This document shows positions 44,305-53,313 of a stretch of 64,000 nt of DNA, in pieces; positions within the stretch are counted from its first letter, which is position 1, and every line of letters starts with the position of its first letter. Origin of the DNA: Reichenbachiella agariperforans (GTDB taxonomy: Bacteria > Bacteroidota > Bacteroidia > Cytophagales > Cyclobacteriaceae); the NCBI RefSeq assembly GCF_900142205.1, contig NZ_FRAA01000004.1, positions 407,136 to 471,135 on the forward strand, read 5' to 3'. The translations under genes were made by a program, and so were the position numbers. The notes below the pieces were generated by a model. It was not told where the DNA came from, did not search any database, and saw nothing but the letters and a program-made list of their open reading frames with translations.

Positions 44305-47133
44305 ATGAGTAAACCTGAGAAGAAATTATTCCTGCTGGATGCCTATGCACTGATCTATCGTGCCCATTTTGCGTTTAGCAAAAACCCGCGTATCAACTCA
44401 AAGGGAGTCAATACCAGTGCAGTTTTTGGCTTCATGAACTCTCTGTTGGAGATTTTGAAAAAGGAAAAACCTACTCACATTGGCGTTGCATTTGACACGA
44501 GTGCGCCGACCTTTCGCCACATTCAGTTTCCCGAATACAAGGCGCATCGCGAAGAGACGCCAGAGGATATCCGTACGGCCACTCCACTGATCAAGGACAT
44601 ACTCAAAGCCATGAATATTCCAATCCTGTTGATGGACGGATTTGAGGCGGATGATGTCATTGGTACCATTGCCAAGGCAGCTGCACGCCAGGATTTCGAA
44701 GTGTTCATGATGACCCCTGACAAGGACTATGCGCAACTGGTAGAGGAGCATATCTATCTCTACAAGCCCGCCTATATGGGCAATGCCGTAGATGTACTCG
44801 GCATCCCCGAAGTACTTGCTAAGTTCGAGATAGATAACGTAGATCAGGTACGCGATGTGCTCGGACTAGAAGGAGACGCAGCAGACAACATTCCAGGCAT
44901 CCCTGGGGTCGGAAAGAAAACCGCCATCAAATTCATCAAGCAATACGGTTCGGTAGAGGGCTTACTCGAAAATACGGCGGACCTCAAAGGCAAGATGAAA
45001 GAAAAAGTCGAGGAGTTCGGTGCGCAAGGGGTATTGTCCAAGGAGCTTGCCACCATCAAAATCGACGTGCCTGTAGCCTTTGACGAAGAAGATCTCAAAC
45101 ACTGCGAACCCAACGAGGAGGCTGTCAAAAAGATATTTGAAGAACTGGAGTTTCGAACAATGCTCAAGCGGCTCTTCGGGGACGATGGACAATCGTCCCC
45201 TACACCTGCCACCACACCCAAAAAGAAAGCAGCTGCTGCTCCGACGGCACAGTTGGGGCTATTTGGTGCGGTGGACAGTAGTAATACAACCGACCCAGTA
45301 GCGGAGAGCTTGCCCGTCGAAAAGCAAGACATCACCACAGTAGCGCATGACTATCACCTCATCGATACGCCAGCCCTCAGAAAGTCACTCACGAAATACC
45401 TGTTGATGCAGGAGGAGTTTTGTTTTGACACAGAGACGACTAGTATCAATCCTGAAGAAGCCGAACTCGTGGGGATTGCTTTTGCCTATCAGGCCCATGA
45501 GGCATATTACGTGCCGTTCCCAGCGGATCAAAAAGAAGCACAAGCCATCGTAGAGGAGCTGCGCGAAGCACTAGAGTCTGAATCCATCGTCAAGATCGGA
45601 CAAAACCTCAAGTACGACATTCAGGTGATGAAGAACTACGGTGTGGAGGTCAAGGGAAAATTGTTTGACACCCTACTCGCTCACTATCTCATCGACCCAG
45701 ACTCTCGACACAAGATGGACGTGCTGGCGGAGAACTATCTAAATTATACCTGTATTCCGATCGAGGCACTGATCGGCAAAGGCAAGTCACAGCTCAACAT
45801 GCGCGACATTCCTGTCGAGCAAGTCGTAGACTATGCGGCAGAGGATGCTGATATCACACTGCAACTCAGACAAATACTCGGAGCAGACATAGAAGCGCAA
45901 AATTTGGGCAAGCTGCTGCATGAGGTCGAAGAACCGCTCAGTATTGTGCTTGCAGACATGGAATATGCAGGTGTCAAGATCGATACTGAGGTACTTGGCG
46001 TGATGTCCAAGGATCTCAACGAACTCAGCATCACTGCGCAAGACAAGATTTTTGAGTTGGCGGGGCAGGAGTTCAACATTAACTCTCCCAAGCAGATGGG
46101 CGAAGTATTGTTTGAGAAAATGAAATTGGTCGAGAAACCCAAGAAGACCAAGACAGGACAATATGCGACAGGAGAAGAAATCCTGTCCAAACTCGCCAGC
46201 GAACATGAGATCGCCGAGCGCATTTTGGAGTTTAGAGAATACCAAAAACTCAAATCCACCTACGTGGATGCATTGCCACTGCTGATCAGCAAAAAGGATG
46301 GCCTGATCCATACAGACTACCGCCAAGCGGTCGCAGCGACGGGTCGCCTCAGCTCCAACAATCCCAACCTGCAGAACATCCCCATCCGAACCACCAAGGG
46401 CAAAGAAATCCGCAAGGCATTTGTACCGAGGAGCAAGGACTACAAAATCTTCGCAGCGGATTACTCACAGATCGAGTTGCGTATCATTGCGGCATTCGCC
46501 AAAGACGAAAGTATGATCGATGCGTTCAAAAACGGTCGAGACATTCATGCGACGACTGCCTCCAAGGTATTCAAAGTTCCAATGGAAGAGATGACACCCG
46601 ACGTACGCCGCAAGGCCAAGGAGATCAACTTCGGTCTGATCTACGGCATCTCTGCGTTTGGGCTATCCCAAAACATAGGCATCAGCCGTACAGAAGCTGC
46701 GGAGATCATCGATGCGTACTTCACGGAGTTTCCAGGGATCAAGCGCTACATGGACGATACCGTCAACCAGGCCAAGGAACACGAGTACGTCGAGACGATC
46801 ATGGGGCGTAGACGCTACCTAAGAGACATCAACTCTCGCAATGCTACAGTGCGCGGCTATGCCGAGCGAAACGCCATCAATGCCCCGATACAAGGGAGTG
46901 CGGCAGACATCATCAAGGTCGCAATGATCAACATCCACGATTGGATGAAAAAAGAAAAACTCAAGTCCAAGATGACCATGCAGGTACATGATGAATTGGT
47001 CTTCGATGCGCACGTCGACGAGCTCGATCTGCTCAAAACCAAAGTGGAGGAGTTCATGAAAAATGCCATCTCGCTAAACGTACCGATGGAGATCGGGATG
47101 GGTGTGGGTGACAACTGGCTAGAAGCGCATTAA
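44305..47133 (+). CDS. polA: DNA polymerase I
   Basis: 942 aa, the usual length. It fills gaps after Okazaki primer removal and in repair. The N-terminal 5'-3' nuclease (about 1-290) has LLDAYALIYRAHFAF, FEADDVIGT and GVGKKTAIKFI; a flexible Ala/Pro/Thr/Lys linker follows (about 297-330). The 3'-5' exonuclease (about 345-530) keeps the DxE of CFDTETTS, so proofreading should be active. The polymerase domain (about 560-942) has RLSSNNPNLQNIPIR, DYSQIELR (motif A), REINFGLIYG-like motif B (here AKEINFGLIYG) and QVHDELVF (motif C). It is monocistronic, with no obvious terminator downstream. Confidence 0.98.
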   Translation: MSKPEKKLFLLDAYALIYRAHFAFSKNPRINSKGVNTSAVFGFMNSLLEILKKEKPTHIGVAFDTSAPTFRHIQFPEYKAHREETPEDIRTATPLIKDILKAMNIPILLMDGFEADDVIGTIAKAAARQDFEVFMMTPDKDYAQLVEEHIYLYKPAYMGNAVDVLGIPEVLAKFEIDNVDQVRDVLGLEGDAADNIPGIPGVGKKTAIKFIKQYGSVEGLLENTADLKGKMKEKVEEFGAQGVLSKELATIKIDVPVAFDEEDLKHCEPNEEAVKKIFEELEFRTMLKRLFGDDGQSSPTPATTPKKKAAAAPTAQLGLFGAVDSSNTTDPVAESLPVEKQDITTVAHDYHLIDTPALRKSLTKYLLMQEEFCFDTETTSINPEEAELVGIAFAYQAHEAYYVPFPADQKEAQAIVEELREALESESIVKIGQNLKYDIQVMKNYGVEVKGKLFDTLLAHYLIDPDSRHKMDVLAENYLNYTCIPIEALIGKGKSQLNMRDIPVEQVVDYAAEDADITLQLRQILGADIEAQNLGKLLHEVEEPLSIVLADMEYAGVKIDTEVLGVMSKDLNELSITAQDKIFELAGQEFNINSPKQMGEVLFEKMKLVEKPKKTKTGQYATGEEILSKLASEHEIAERILEFREYQKLKSTYVDALPLLISKKDGLIHTDYRQAVAATGRLSSNNPNLQNIPIRTTKGKEIRKAFVPRSKDYKIFAADYSQIELRIIAAFAKDESMIDAFKNGRDIHATTASKVFKVPMEEMTPDVRRKAKEINFGLIYGISAFGLSQNIGISRTEAAEIIDAYFTEFPGIKRYMDDTVNQAKEHEYVETIMGRRRYLRDINSRNATVRGYAERNAINAPIQGSAADIIKVAMINIHDWMKKEKLKSKMTMQVHDELVFDAHVDELDLLKTKVEEFMKNAISLNVPMEIGMGVGDNWLEAH

Positions 47134-47459
47134 GTGCCACCCTAAAACAGTGCAGAGAATTCTTAAAATATTTATAATAACATTAATTTTACGTGTTCAA
47201 GAAAATAGTTGTGCCCTATAAACCTCACTTCACCCCCGCCATTGGTAATTATACTTAATTGATACGCTTTCGGACATATAGTTAGCTATAAGAGAATCAC
47301 CTAACCCCTGAAACATTGTCTGAATTCACCTTGAAAAGCAACTCATTCGTCTAAATATTATCCATATTTTATTTTTTTTGAATCTACTTTGCACTCCCAA
47401 CCCGTAAGTAGAACTCGAGCGCCGAGCATCCTTCTTAAAACAATAAACATTTAGCAATC
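47134..47459 (+). other. 326-bp AT-rich spacer, likely promoter and leader of the T9SS protein
   Basis: No gene or RNA recognised. TACTTTG at 47385-47391, after a run of T, resembles the Bacteroidota -7 element (TAnnTTTG, one base short) and would give a leader of about 65 nt to the start at 47460. No clear -33 element or polA terminator is visible. Confidence 0.4.
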
Positions 47460-48959
47460 ATGAAAAAATTACTTATTGCAATATTATTACTGATTACGGG
47501 AGTACATCTAGGATTTGGACAATGCCCAAGTGCAAATGCATACATATCAGGTACAACTAATATAACATCAGACTGTACGGTGAATGGTAATCTCTCAGTT
47601 GGGGGCAGCGGCACCTTGAATGTAAGTGCTGGAGTAACGCTTACCATTACAGGTACTTTGACTATCAGCGGAGGAACGGTCAATGCAACAGGAGGTACTA
47701 TCAATGCAGACCAAATCACCGAACAATGGGCTGAAAGTACGTTATTCGGAGGTACTTATAATGTGTTTGGAGTATTTAATACAGCAGGTAATGTTAACAT
47801 TGAAGGAATTACGGCAAATGTTGGCGGAAATGTAACTTTAAGTGGTGAGGGGTCCAATCATCAGTACATAAATAGTGAGTTTAATATTCAAGGAAACTTA
47901 GCCTTTGGAGGACAGGATCATTACTTAGATGGTAGTACTTTCAATGTAGGGTTAGGTTATGCGGACGCTACTTCACAGGCGATGACGTTGAGTGGTAGTG
48001 CAGATCTCAACATGATCAATAATGCAGTGATGAATGTAAATGGAAACGTTAATGCTGGAAATAGTGCTGAAATAAATATAAACAACTCAACACTACACAT
48101 TTATGGTAATTTGGATAATGCAGGAGATGGAGATGTTTATGTAACAAATGGAGGAGTGTTTAGAGTGGATGGCGATTATGATAATTCAGGTACTGGAAGC
48201 ACAACAGTCGACGATGGGAATCTAACAGTTGGTGGTGATTATAACAACACTGGAGGTGGTAATACTAGTTCTACTAACAACGGGGAAATTCAAGTAGACG
48301 GAGAGTACAACAATACTGACGGCAGCTCAAACACAGATAGTGGAGGCACCATCAATGCAGGGTCATGTACTGGAGGATGTCCTCCTGAAGTATCTGAGAG
48401 TCCTGCCCTCCCCGTAGAGCTCATCTCTTTCAATCTTGCTGCAGACGAAAGCAATATATCCATCACATGGCAGACCGCTTCTGAAATCAACAACGACTAT
48501 TTCAATCTATATAGATCTGACGATGGACTCTCGTTCGAGATCATCACGACGGTAGACGGACACGGCACGACCAACGAAGTTCAAAACTACAGCTACACTG
48601 ATTACCCAGCTGTAGCTGGCACTTACTACTACAAGCTGCAGCAAGTAGACTATGATGGCGTCAATGAATTCTTTGATACCAAGAGAATAGAAATAGGTAA
48701 GTCAACGACTGAGCTAACTGTCTATCCTGTTCCGTTGGCGGCTAATCAGGACTTCTATGTGCAGTATTCTGAGACCAACGAAACGGTAGATGCTCGTATC
48801 TATGACCTATCTGGCAATCTCCAGTACCAACTCAGTACCGAGAGAGAAAGCAACAAAATCAGATTTGCTAGTTCAGAACTAGGACTAAGCCCAGGTATCT
48901 ATGTCGTTCAGATTCAGCTTGGACAAAACATCACAACCCAAAAAATTCGGTTGTACTAA
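47460..48959 (+). CDS. T9SS-exported Asn/Gly-rich beta-solenoid surface protein
   Basis: 499 aa. Signal peptide to about 20 (ends LGFGQ). About 25-320 is a low-complexity array rich in Asn, Gly, Thr and Val, with a roughly 18-22 residue rhythm (TVNGNLSVGGSGTLNVS, then VRVDGDYDNSG-like FRVDGDYDNSGTGSTT, LTVGGDYNNTGGGNTS, IQVDGEYNNTDGS), the shape of a right-handed beta-helix. An FnIII-like stretch (about 335-410; ISITWQTASEINNDYFNLYR) and a T9SS type A domain (about 415-499; LTVYPVPLAANQDF, then GIYVVQIQLGQN) follow. The codon use of the repeat part is more AT-rich than the tail, as if it evolved separately. Probably an adhesin or matrix protein. No catalytic motif seen. Confidence 0.87.
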   Translation: MKKLLIAILLLITGVHLGFGQCPSANAYISGTTNITSDCTVNGNLSVGGSGTLNVSAGVTLTITGTLTISGGTVNATGGTINADQITEQWAESTLFGGTYNVFGVFNTAGNVNIEGITANVGGNVTLSGEGSNHQYINSEFNIQGNLAFGGQDHYLDGSTFNVGLGYADATSQAMTLSGSADLNMINNAVMNVNGNVNAGNSAEININNSTLHIYGNLDNAGDGDVYVTNGGVFRVDGDYDNSGTGSTTVDDGNLTVGGDYNNTGGGNTSSTNNGEIQVDGEYNNTDGSSNTDSGGTINAGSCTGGCPPEVSESPALPVELISFNLAADESNISITWQTASEINNDYFNLYRSDDGLSFEIITTVDGHGTTNEVQNYSYTDYPAVAGTYYYKLQQVDYDGVNEFFDTKRIEIGKSTTELTVYPVPLAANQDFYVQYSETNETVDARIYDLSGNLQYQLSTERESNKIRFASSELGLSPGIYVVQIQLGQNITTQKIRLY

Positions 48960-48974
48960 ATACAATCCAGTAAC

Positions 48975-49016
48975 AAAAAAAGGCGCAGTTAATGATTACT
49001 AACTGCGCCTTTTTTT
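48975..49016. terminator. Bidirectional intrinsic terminator between convergent genes
   Basis: GGCGCAGTTA pairs with TAACTGCGCC around an 8-nt loop, extended by A7 and T7 to a 17-bp stem. Confidence 0.95.
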
Positions 49017-49034
49017 GTGTTTGAGCACCAACTA

Positions 49035-50387
49035 CTAGAACCCTTTTTCCTTCGAATTCCCCAAAAGTTGCTTGGCCATCGCCGCACCAATCAAGGACTC
49101 GAGTGGTGTACCTCCGCTACTCCCCCCTCCTGTAATCATCGTTGCTGGAAATTTAATGTTAGCGATTTCTTTGGCTACCCCTACTGATGTTTTGTACTGC
49201 CATTCGGCTTTTTCTTGTGGCGTGAGTCCAGCTGACACCAACTTGGCATTTTCATAAGCCATGGCTTCCGCTGCGACTTTTCTTTGCTGAGATTTTAGCC
49301 TTTCGGTCTCTAGCGCAATAGCCGCCAGCTCCTTATTGGTCTTCTCCTGCTTTAGCTTCGTCTCGATCGCGATGAGTTGCTTGACCTGTTCTTTTTCTTG
49401 GGTGACGCGCTCGGCAGCCTTGTCTCGTTCGCCTTCGGCAATGATCCGTTGTTGTGATGACTTGGCCGTTTCGATTTTTTGTTGTTCGAGCTGTCTCTTA
49501 GCCGATTCGTCTCGCTGCGCTTCCAATCTTTTCTTAAAGGTGCTTTCTAACACCACATCATCGACGATCACCTGCGATACGATGATGTTATTTTCCGTGA
49601 TTTCATGAGAGATTCTCTTCGGGACACCATTGATCAAAATCTTGTTTACCGTATAGGACGTCTGTATTTCCTTGATCATACGGTCCTTTTCGTTTTGGAT
49701 ATCCATATAGATCGTGTCTCTATTTTCTAGCTTCTCCACGGCATAGGCACCGTCTTTGAGTTGCTCGTCGAGTGTCTGGCGAAAACTCTGTGCCTCCCCC
49801 GAGATATAATCCTGCGCTGCAAACATATAGCCCGTATTATTCGTCTGTTCACGTACCGTCGGGACCAATGTATTATTCACCAGATTAGACATGCTTCTAA
49901 ACTTAATCGCGAGCGTCTCGAAGCTTTCCTCATCGAGCGGTAGCTGAAATCGACAAGAAATATAAACTGTCGCAGTGACCTGATCAATGAACCGGATAGG
50001 GATCGGAGACATGGCTCCCTCAATATCTTGATTTCTTTTCCCATCGTCCATGACTTTCACATCGATGTATTTTTGCCAAGGTGTGATTTTGGCAAAGCCT
50101 CTAAACTTGATCCCCTGCGTCGTGACGACACTGGTGCTACCCGTGGGGTATACCAAAAAGTATTGCTCCGTGGCATCCGCCCAAAAGAACAAATAAGGCG
50201 TCAACGCAATGAACAAGCCTATCGCTGCTATAGCTGCAGCTAGGCGCTGCGTAAACATGAGCAAAAATGGAGGTGCTTTGGACCGTACTTTTTGATCTCC
50301 TTCGAAGATATTTTCTTCTGACAGTTGGGGTCGCAGAAAGTAAAAAATAACCCCTATGAGAAATAGAAAAATGCCAATGATAATCAT
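49035..50387 (-). CDS. SPFH/Band 7 domain membrane protein
   Basis: 450 aa. A first hydrophobic segment (about 1-18; MIIIGIFLFLIGVIFYFL) and a second (about 45-68; RLAAAIAAIGLFIALTPYLF) anchor it. The SPFH domain follows (about 80-290; GIKFRGFAKITPWQKYIDVKV, then VTATVYISCRFQLP and IVSQVIVDDVVL, given in parts). A long charged coiled coil (about 290-385; KRQLEQQKIETAKSSQQRII) and a Gly-rich tail end the protein. Likely a scaffold oligomer of flotillin/prohibitin type in the inner membrane. It ends the minus run YHYH-MORN-SCO-YjbQ, 74 bp after YjbQ, and may have its own promoter. Confidence 0.88.
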   Translation of the reverse strand: MIIIGIFLFLIGVIFYFLRPQLSEENIFEGDQKVRSKAPPFLLMFTQRLAAAIAAIGLFIALTPYLFFWADATEQYFLVYPTGSTSVVTTQGIKFRGFAKITPWQKYIDVKVMDDGKRNQDIEGAMSPIPIRFIDQVTATVYISCRFQLPLDEESFETLAIKFRSMSNLVNNTLVPTVREQTNNTGYMFAAQDYISGEAQSFRQTLDEQLKDGAYAVEKLENRDTIYMDIQNEKDRMIKEIQTSYTVNKILINGVPKRISHEITENNIIVSQVIVDDVVLESTFKKRLEAQRDESAKRQLEQQKIETAKSSQQRIIAEGERDKAAERVTQEKEQVKQLIAIETKLKQEKTNKELAAIALETERLKSQQRKVAAEAMAYENAKLVSAGLTPQEKAEWQYKTSVGVAKEIANIKFPATMITGGGSSGGTPLESLIGAAMAKQLLGNSKEKGF

Positions 50388-50461
50388 GTGATAAGATTGG
50401 TTAGAATGATTTTTTCTCTAAATATATGTAAGAAAACCAATACCAACCAAAGTAATCTTGG

Positions 50462-50884
50462 TCAACTCCCCATTGCCGTCAGAATCAATCGGCGTGATCC
50501 GCCATAATCTCGGTGCTCGCAGAGATAAACCCCCTGCCATGTACCCAGATTCAACCTACCTCGTGTGATGGGGATAGAAACCGAACTACCCATCAGTGAT
50601 GCCTTGATGTGTGCTGGCATGTCGTCTGCCCCTTCGTAGGTGTGTCGGTAGTAAGGTTGGTTCTCAGGCACCATTTCGTTGATATGAGATTCAAAATCTG
50701 AGCGTACGGTTGGGTCTGCATTTTCGTTGATCGTCAGACTCGCCGAGGTGTGCTGAATGAATACCTGAAGAACTCCTATCTCGATCTCAGCCAATTCGGT
50801 GAGCTGCGATACGATTTCGTCGGTAACCAGATGGAAGCCCCGAGAACGAGCCCGAAGCTGTATTTCTTTTTGGAAGCTTTTCAT
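50462..50884 (-). CDS. YjbQ/UPF0047 family protein (secondary thiamine-phosphate synthase-like)
   Basis: 140 aa, normal family length, cytoplasmic. Family blocks: GFHLVTDEIVSQL, QHTSASLTINENADPTV, DMPAHIKASLMGSSVSIPI and GRLNLGTWQGVYLCEHRD. The conserved His and Asp/Glu fit the trimeric YjbQ metal site. The annotated secondary thiamine-phosphate synthase activity is weak in the one studied member, so the physiological role is uncertain. It starts 10 bp after the SCO stop and is cotranscribed with it. Confidence 0.93.
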   Translation of the reverse strand: MKSFQKEIQLRARSRGFHLVTDEIVSQLTELAEIEIGVLQVFIQHTSASLTINENADPTVRSDFESHINEMVPENQPYYRHTYEGADDMPAHIKASLMGSSVSIPITRGRLNLGTWQGVYLCEHRDYGGSRRLILTAMGS

Positions 50885-50894
50885 GCTCCCAAAG

Positions 50895-51551
50895 CTAATC
50901 CAATAGCGTCGAAATATCCTCCATCATGCGTTTCACATCTAACGGGAGCGTCCCATTATACACACCTCTAATTCGACGCTGACTATCAATCAAAATCAAT
51001 TTTTCCGTATGGAGAAAATCTTCTTCGGTCGTGACAGTCTTGCCAAACCCTTCGTCAGCAAAATAAGAGTTCCTCGCCAGTTCGTAGATCTTGGTTTTAT
51101 CTCCAGTCAACAGGTGCCACTGATCCGCATGGATCTGATTGAGCGTAGCGTACTCTTGGAGCCGTGCTACTGAGTCCACCCAAGGCATCACAGTATGCGA
51201 TAGAATTTTGACACGATCATCTGTTGCATACTTCTCCTGAACGAGATGAAGGTTATGCGCCATCTTTGGACACACGCCAGGACAGATCGAAAAAAAGAAA
51301 TTGGCCACATAAACCTTCCCTTTCATCGTTTCATCAGTGATCGTGTTGCCTTCTTGATCTATAAACGAAAAAGGAGCAATCTGATGAATACTATCATAAG
51401 TATCATCGTCCTCATCTATCCATGTCGGTGTAAAAGTCTCCTCAGTATAAAATGGCAACTCGATTTCAGCATTGATACGCTGCTCCTGCTGAGGAGCACT
51501 ACAGCCCAACAGCCATGTACATACGCTAATTATTATACTATACTTCATCAT
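50895..51551 (-). CDS. SCO1/SenC family copper-binding lipoprotein
   Basis: 218 aa. Lipoprotein signal with lipobox WLLGC (Cys16). Thioredoxin-like fold with the copper site of SCO proteins: the CxxxC in FFFSICPGVCPKMAHN and the distant His in EEDFLHTEKLILIDS. SCO proteins deliver copper to the CuA site of cytochrome oxidase or act as periplasmic thiol reductants. The start overlaps the MORN gene stop by 4 bp (ATGATGA), so the pair is translationally coupled. No oxidase subunit is encoded in the window, so its client is unknown; YHYH and MORN lipoproteins upstream are the candidates in context. Confidence 0.94.
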   Translation of the reverse strand: MMKYSIIISVCTWLLGCSAPQQEQRINAEIELPFYTEETFTPTWIDEDDDTYDSIHQIAPFSFIDQEGNTITDETMKGKVYVANFFFSICPGVCPKMAHNLHLVQEKYATDDRVKILSHTVMPWVDSVARLQEYATLNQIHADQWHLLTGDKTKIYELARNSYFADEGFGKTVTTEEDFLHTEKLILIDSQRRIRGVYNGTLPLDVKRMMEDISTLLD

Positions 51552-52162
51552 TTACTCACTGTTAACTGTACCCCGAGATATGGATCTATATTTTGTGTTT
51601 CACGATCGATTTTGGAACAGCGTTTCAGTCCTAACATGCCATACTTTCGACCATTATCCTTGACGACATAGTTAGATTTGAGCTTGCCATCCATTCGCCA
51701 AACACGTTGTAAACCGGCCTCTTTACCATTCTGATAATTGAGTTCCATTTTGAGCAAACCTGTGGGGTACCACGCTCTGTGTATCCCTTCGCTGAGCCCT
51801 TGTTCAAACTGATAAGAAAATTTGGGTCTCCCGTCGGGATAAAAACCCAAATGATCCCCCTGTTTCTCTCCAAGATGATAGGGGCGCACGTATGCCGTAT
51901 CTCCAGTAGAGTAGTAGCCAATCATATTTCCCTCCAGCTTTCCTTCGTAGTAGGACGATTCCTTTTTGATCTCTCCGTTCTCATAGAGTTCGAAAGCATA
52001 ACCACTAAATGGCTTCTCCCCATAATAATAGACCCCACGGTGATCGTGAGTCAAATCTATCTCTGAAACAAACAAGTCTGGTAACCGAAGTTTGTTGACC
52101 CGAGTAGTGCATGCCGTACACGCGACTACCAGACCCATCCCTATCAAAAATAATTTGTGCAT
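51548..52162 (-). CDS. YwqK/MORN-repeat lipoprotein
   Basis: 204 aa, lipoprotein (lipobox ACTAC). Residues about 40-170 are MORN-like beta-hairpin repeats with G-x-x-x-G-Y/W-x-x-x-G rhythm (KPFSGYAFELYENGEIK, then GDHLGFYPDGRPKFSYQF, GIHRAWYPTGLLKMEL, AGLQRVWRMDGKLKSNYV), as in the YwqK family. The C-terminus carries GRKYGMLGLKRCSKID with one Cys. The automatic label 'antitoxin' for this family has no support here: there is no toxin neighbour. It lies 8 bp after the YHYH gene and overlaps SCO, so it probably works outside the cytoplasm with these two. Confidence 0.85.
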   Translation of the reverse strand: MHKLFLIGMGLVVACTACTTRVNKLRLPDLFVSEIDLTHDHRGVYYYGEKPFSGYAFELYENGEIKKESSYYEGKLEGNMIGYYSTGDTAYVRPYHLGEKQGDHLGFYPDGRPKFSYQFEQGLSEGIHRAWYPTGLLKMELNYQNGKEAGLQRVWRMDGKLKSNYVVKDNGRKYGMLGLKRCSKIDRETQNIDPYLGVQLTVSK

Positions 52163-52170
52163 TCTTCAGA

Positions 52171-53313
52171 TTATTGGGTTTTGCTACCTGCTACGCCATA
52201 GTAACCATCTCCATTGATCCATGGATACTCCTCGGTGATGTGATAGTGATAAATCCCATTCGGGAAATCCGCTGTGACACCAAAGTGACCATGGTAGTCA
52301 TCCAAATCATCATTGGTGATTTCTTCCCCATTTTCGACCGTGCCATATACTGGAAATCCGTCTAAGAGAAATCCCATGAAGGCATCACTTCCCTTGAGTT
52401 CGGTCAGCCATACGGGCTCGATATGATAATGATATTGGTCTCCAGCTGGATGACCTTCGTACTGATCAAAGGTGTTGACCTCCTCAAAAATATCATCACC
52501 AGGTGCAGCCTCTTGATTGAAAAACACGACACTGTTGATGGCGACTCCCATAGGCCCAAGTCCTGGAGATTCCTTGTTAGTCGCTTCTTCTGGGTATCTC
52601 GGCAGTTTGAAGACGATATTTTGCTCACCGATTGATCCTGGGTTCTTTTTGAAGTCAGGATTATTAGGTTCTCTATATGCTTCGTATAATGGATCGTTCG
52701 CCCCGTAGTACATACTCTTATGATCAGGGAGATCTTTGGTCGTGATCGTCACCCAGTCCTCATCATAGGTCACTGTCACCGCATCAGTATGGTAAAATTT
52801 GCTCGCCAGTATAGAAATATCATTGTCTGTACTTCCATTCGGATCTTCCTCATCCGTGTCTGTCAACACCAAGGTCACTTTGTTATCGTTAGACACCTCC
52901 ACATTAGCTGCTTGGCTACTGATCATAATCTCAATCTGCTCGACCTCTTCTACTGCCTCATCATCTATCAGTTTCAGCTCAATAGATACGGACTCATCTC
53001 CATCAGCAATGCTTACCTCGTTCGCTACTGTTTCATAATCTTCCCCTTCTATGGCATTACCTCTTAGCGTGAGAGCCACCGCAATGGCTTCTCCACTTTG
53101 GTTGCTTTGATCCATAGATACCGTGATCTCTACCTCCTCGTCGCTACCCTCAGTCAGTGCCGTCTGATCCGCCGCTATACTCAGAGTATAAGTGATCGGC
53201 TCTTCCACATCTGTACCAGTATCTTCTTTTTCAGCCTCGCAGCTAATCATACCGATAGTTAGCCCCATCGTTACTGGCAGCCACCACCCTTTTTTCGTTT
53301 TTCTCATTTCCAT
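52171..53313 (-). CDS. Calx-beta / YHYH-domain lipoprotein
   Basis: 380 aa, lipoprotein (lipobox GMISC, Cys about 25). An acidic Calx-beta-like domain (about 45-150; ALTEGSDEEVEITVS, then EGEDYETVANEVSIADGDES) is followed by the YHYH domain (about 215-375). That domain shows two YHYH-type metal-binding signatures, DQYHYHIEPVWL and GIYHYHITEEYP, plus GFLLDGFPVYG and DDYHGHFG. Four or more His pairs in one fold suggest a copper or other metal site; the SCO gene two places downstream fits a copper link, though this is inference. It begins the run of five minus genes. The ATG two codons inside could also be the start. Confidence 0.9.
   Translation of the reverse strand: MEMRKTKKGWWLPVTMGLTIGMISCEAEKEDTGTDVEEPITYTLSIAADQTALTEGSDEEVEITVSMDQSNQSGEAIAVALTLRGNAIEGEDYETVANEVSIADGDESVSIELKLIDDEAVEEVEQIEIMISSQAANVEVSNDNKVTLVLTDTDEEDPNGSTDNDISILASKFYHTDAVTVTYDEDWVTITTKDLPDHKSMYYGANDPLYEAYREPNNPDFKKNPGSIGEQNIVFKLPRYPEEATNKESPGLGPMGVAINSVVFFNQEAAPGDDIFEEVNTFDQYEGHPAGDQYHYHIEPVWLTELKGSDAFMGFLLDGFPVYGTVENGEEITNDDLDDYHGHFGVTADFPNGIYHYHITEEYPWINGDGYYGVAGSKTQ

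Noticed and set aside
51548..52162. Calling the YwqK/MORN protein an antitoxin
   Set aside because: It is an exported lipoprotein in an operon with SCO and YHYH; no toxin-like neighbour.
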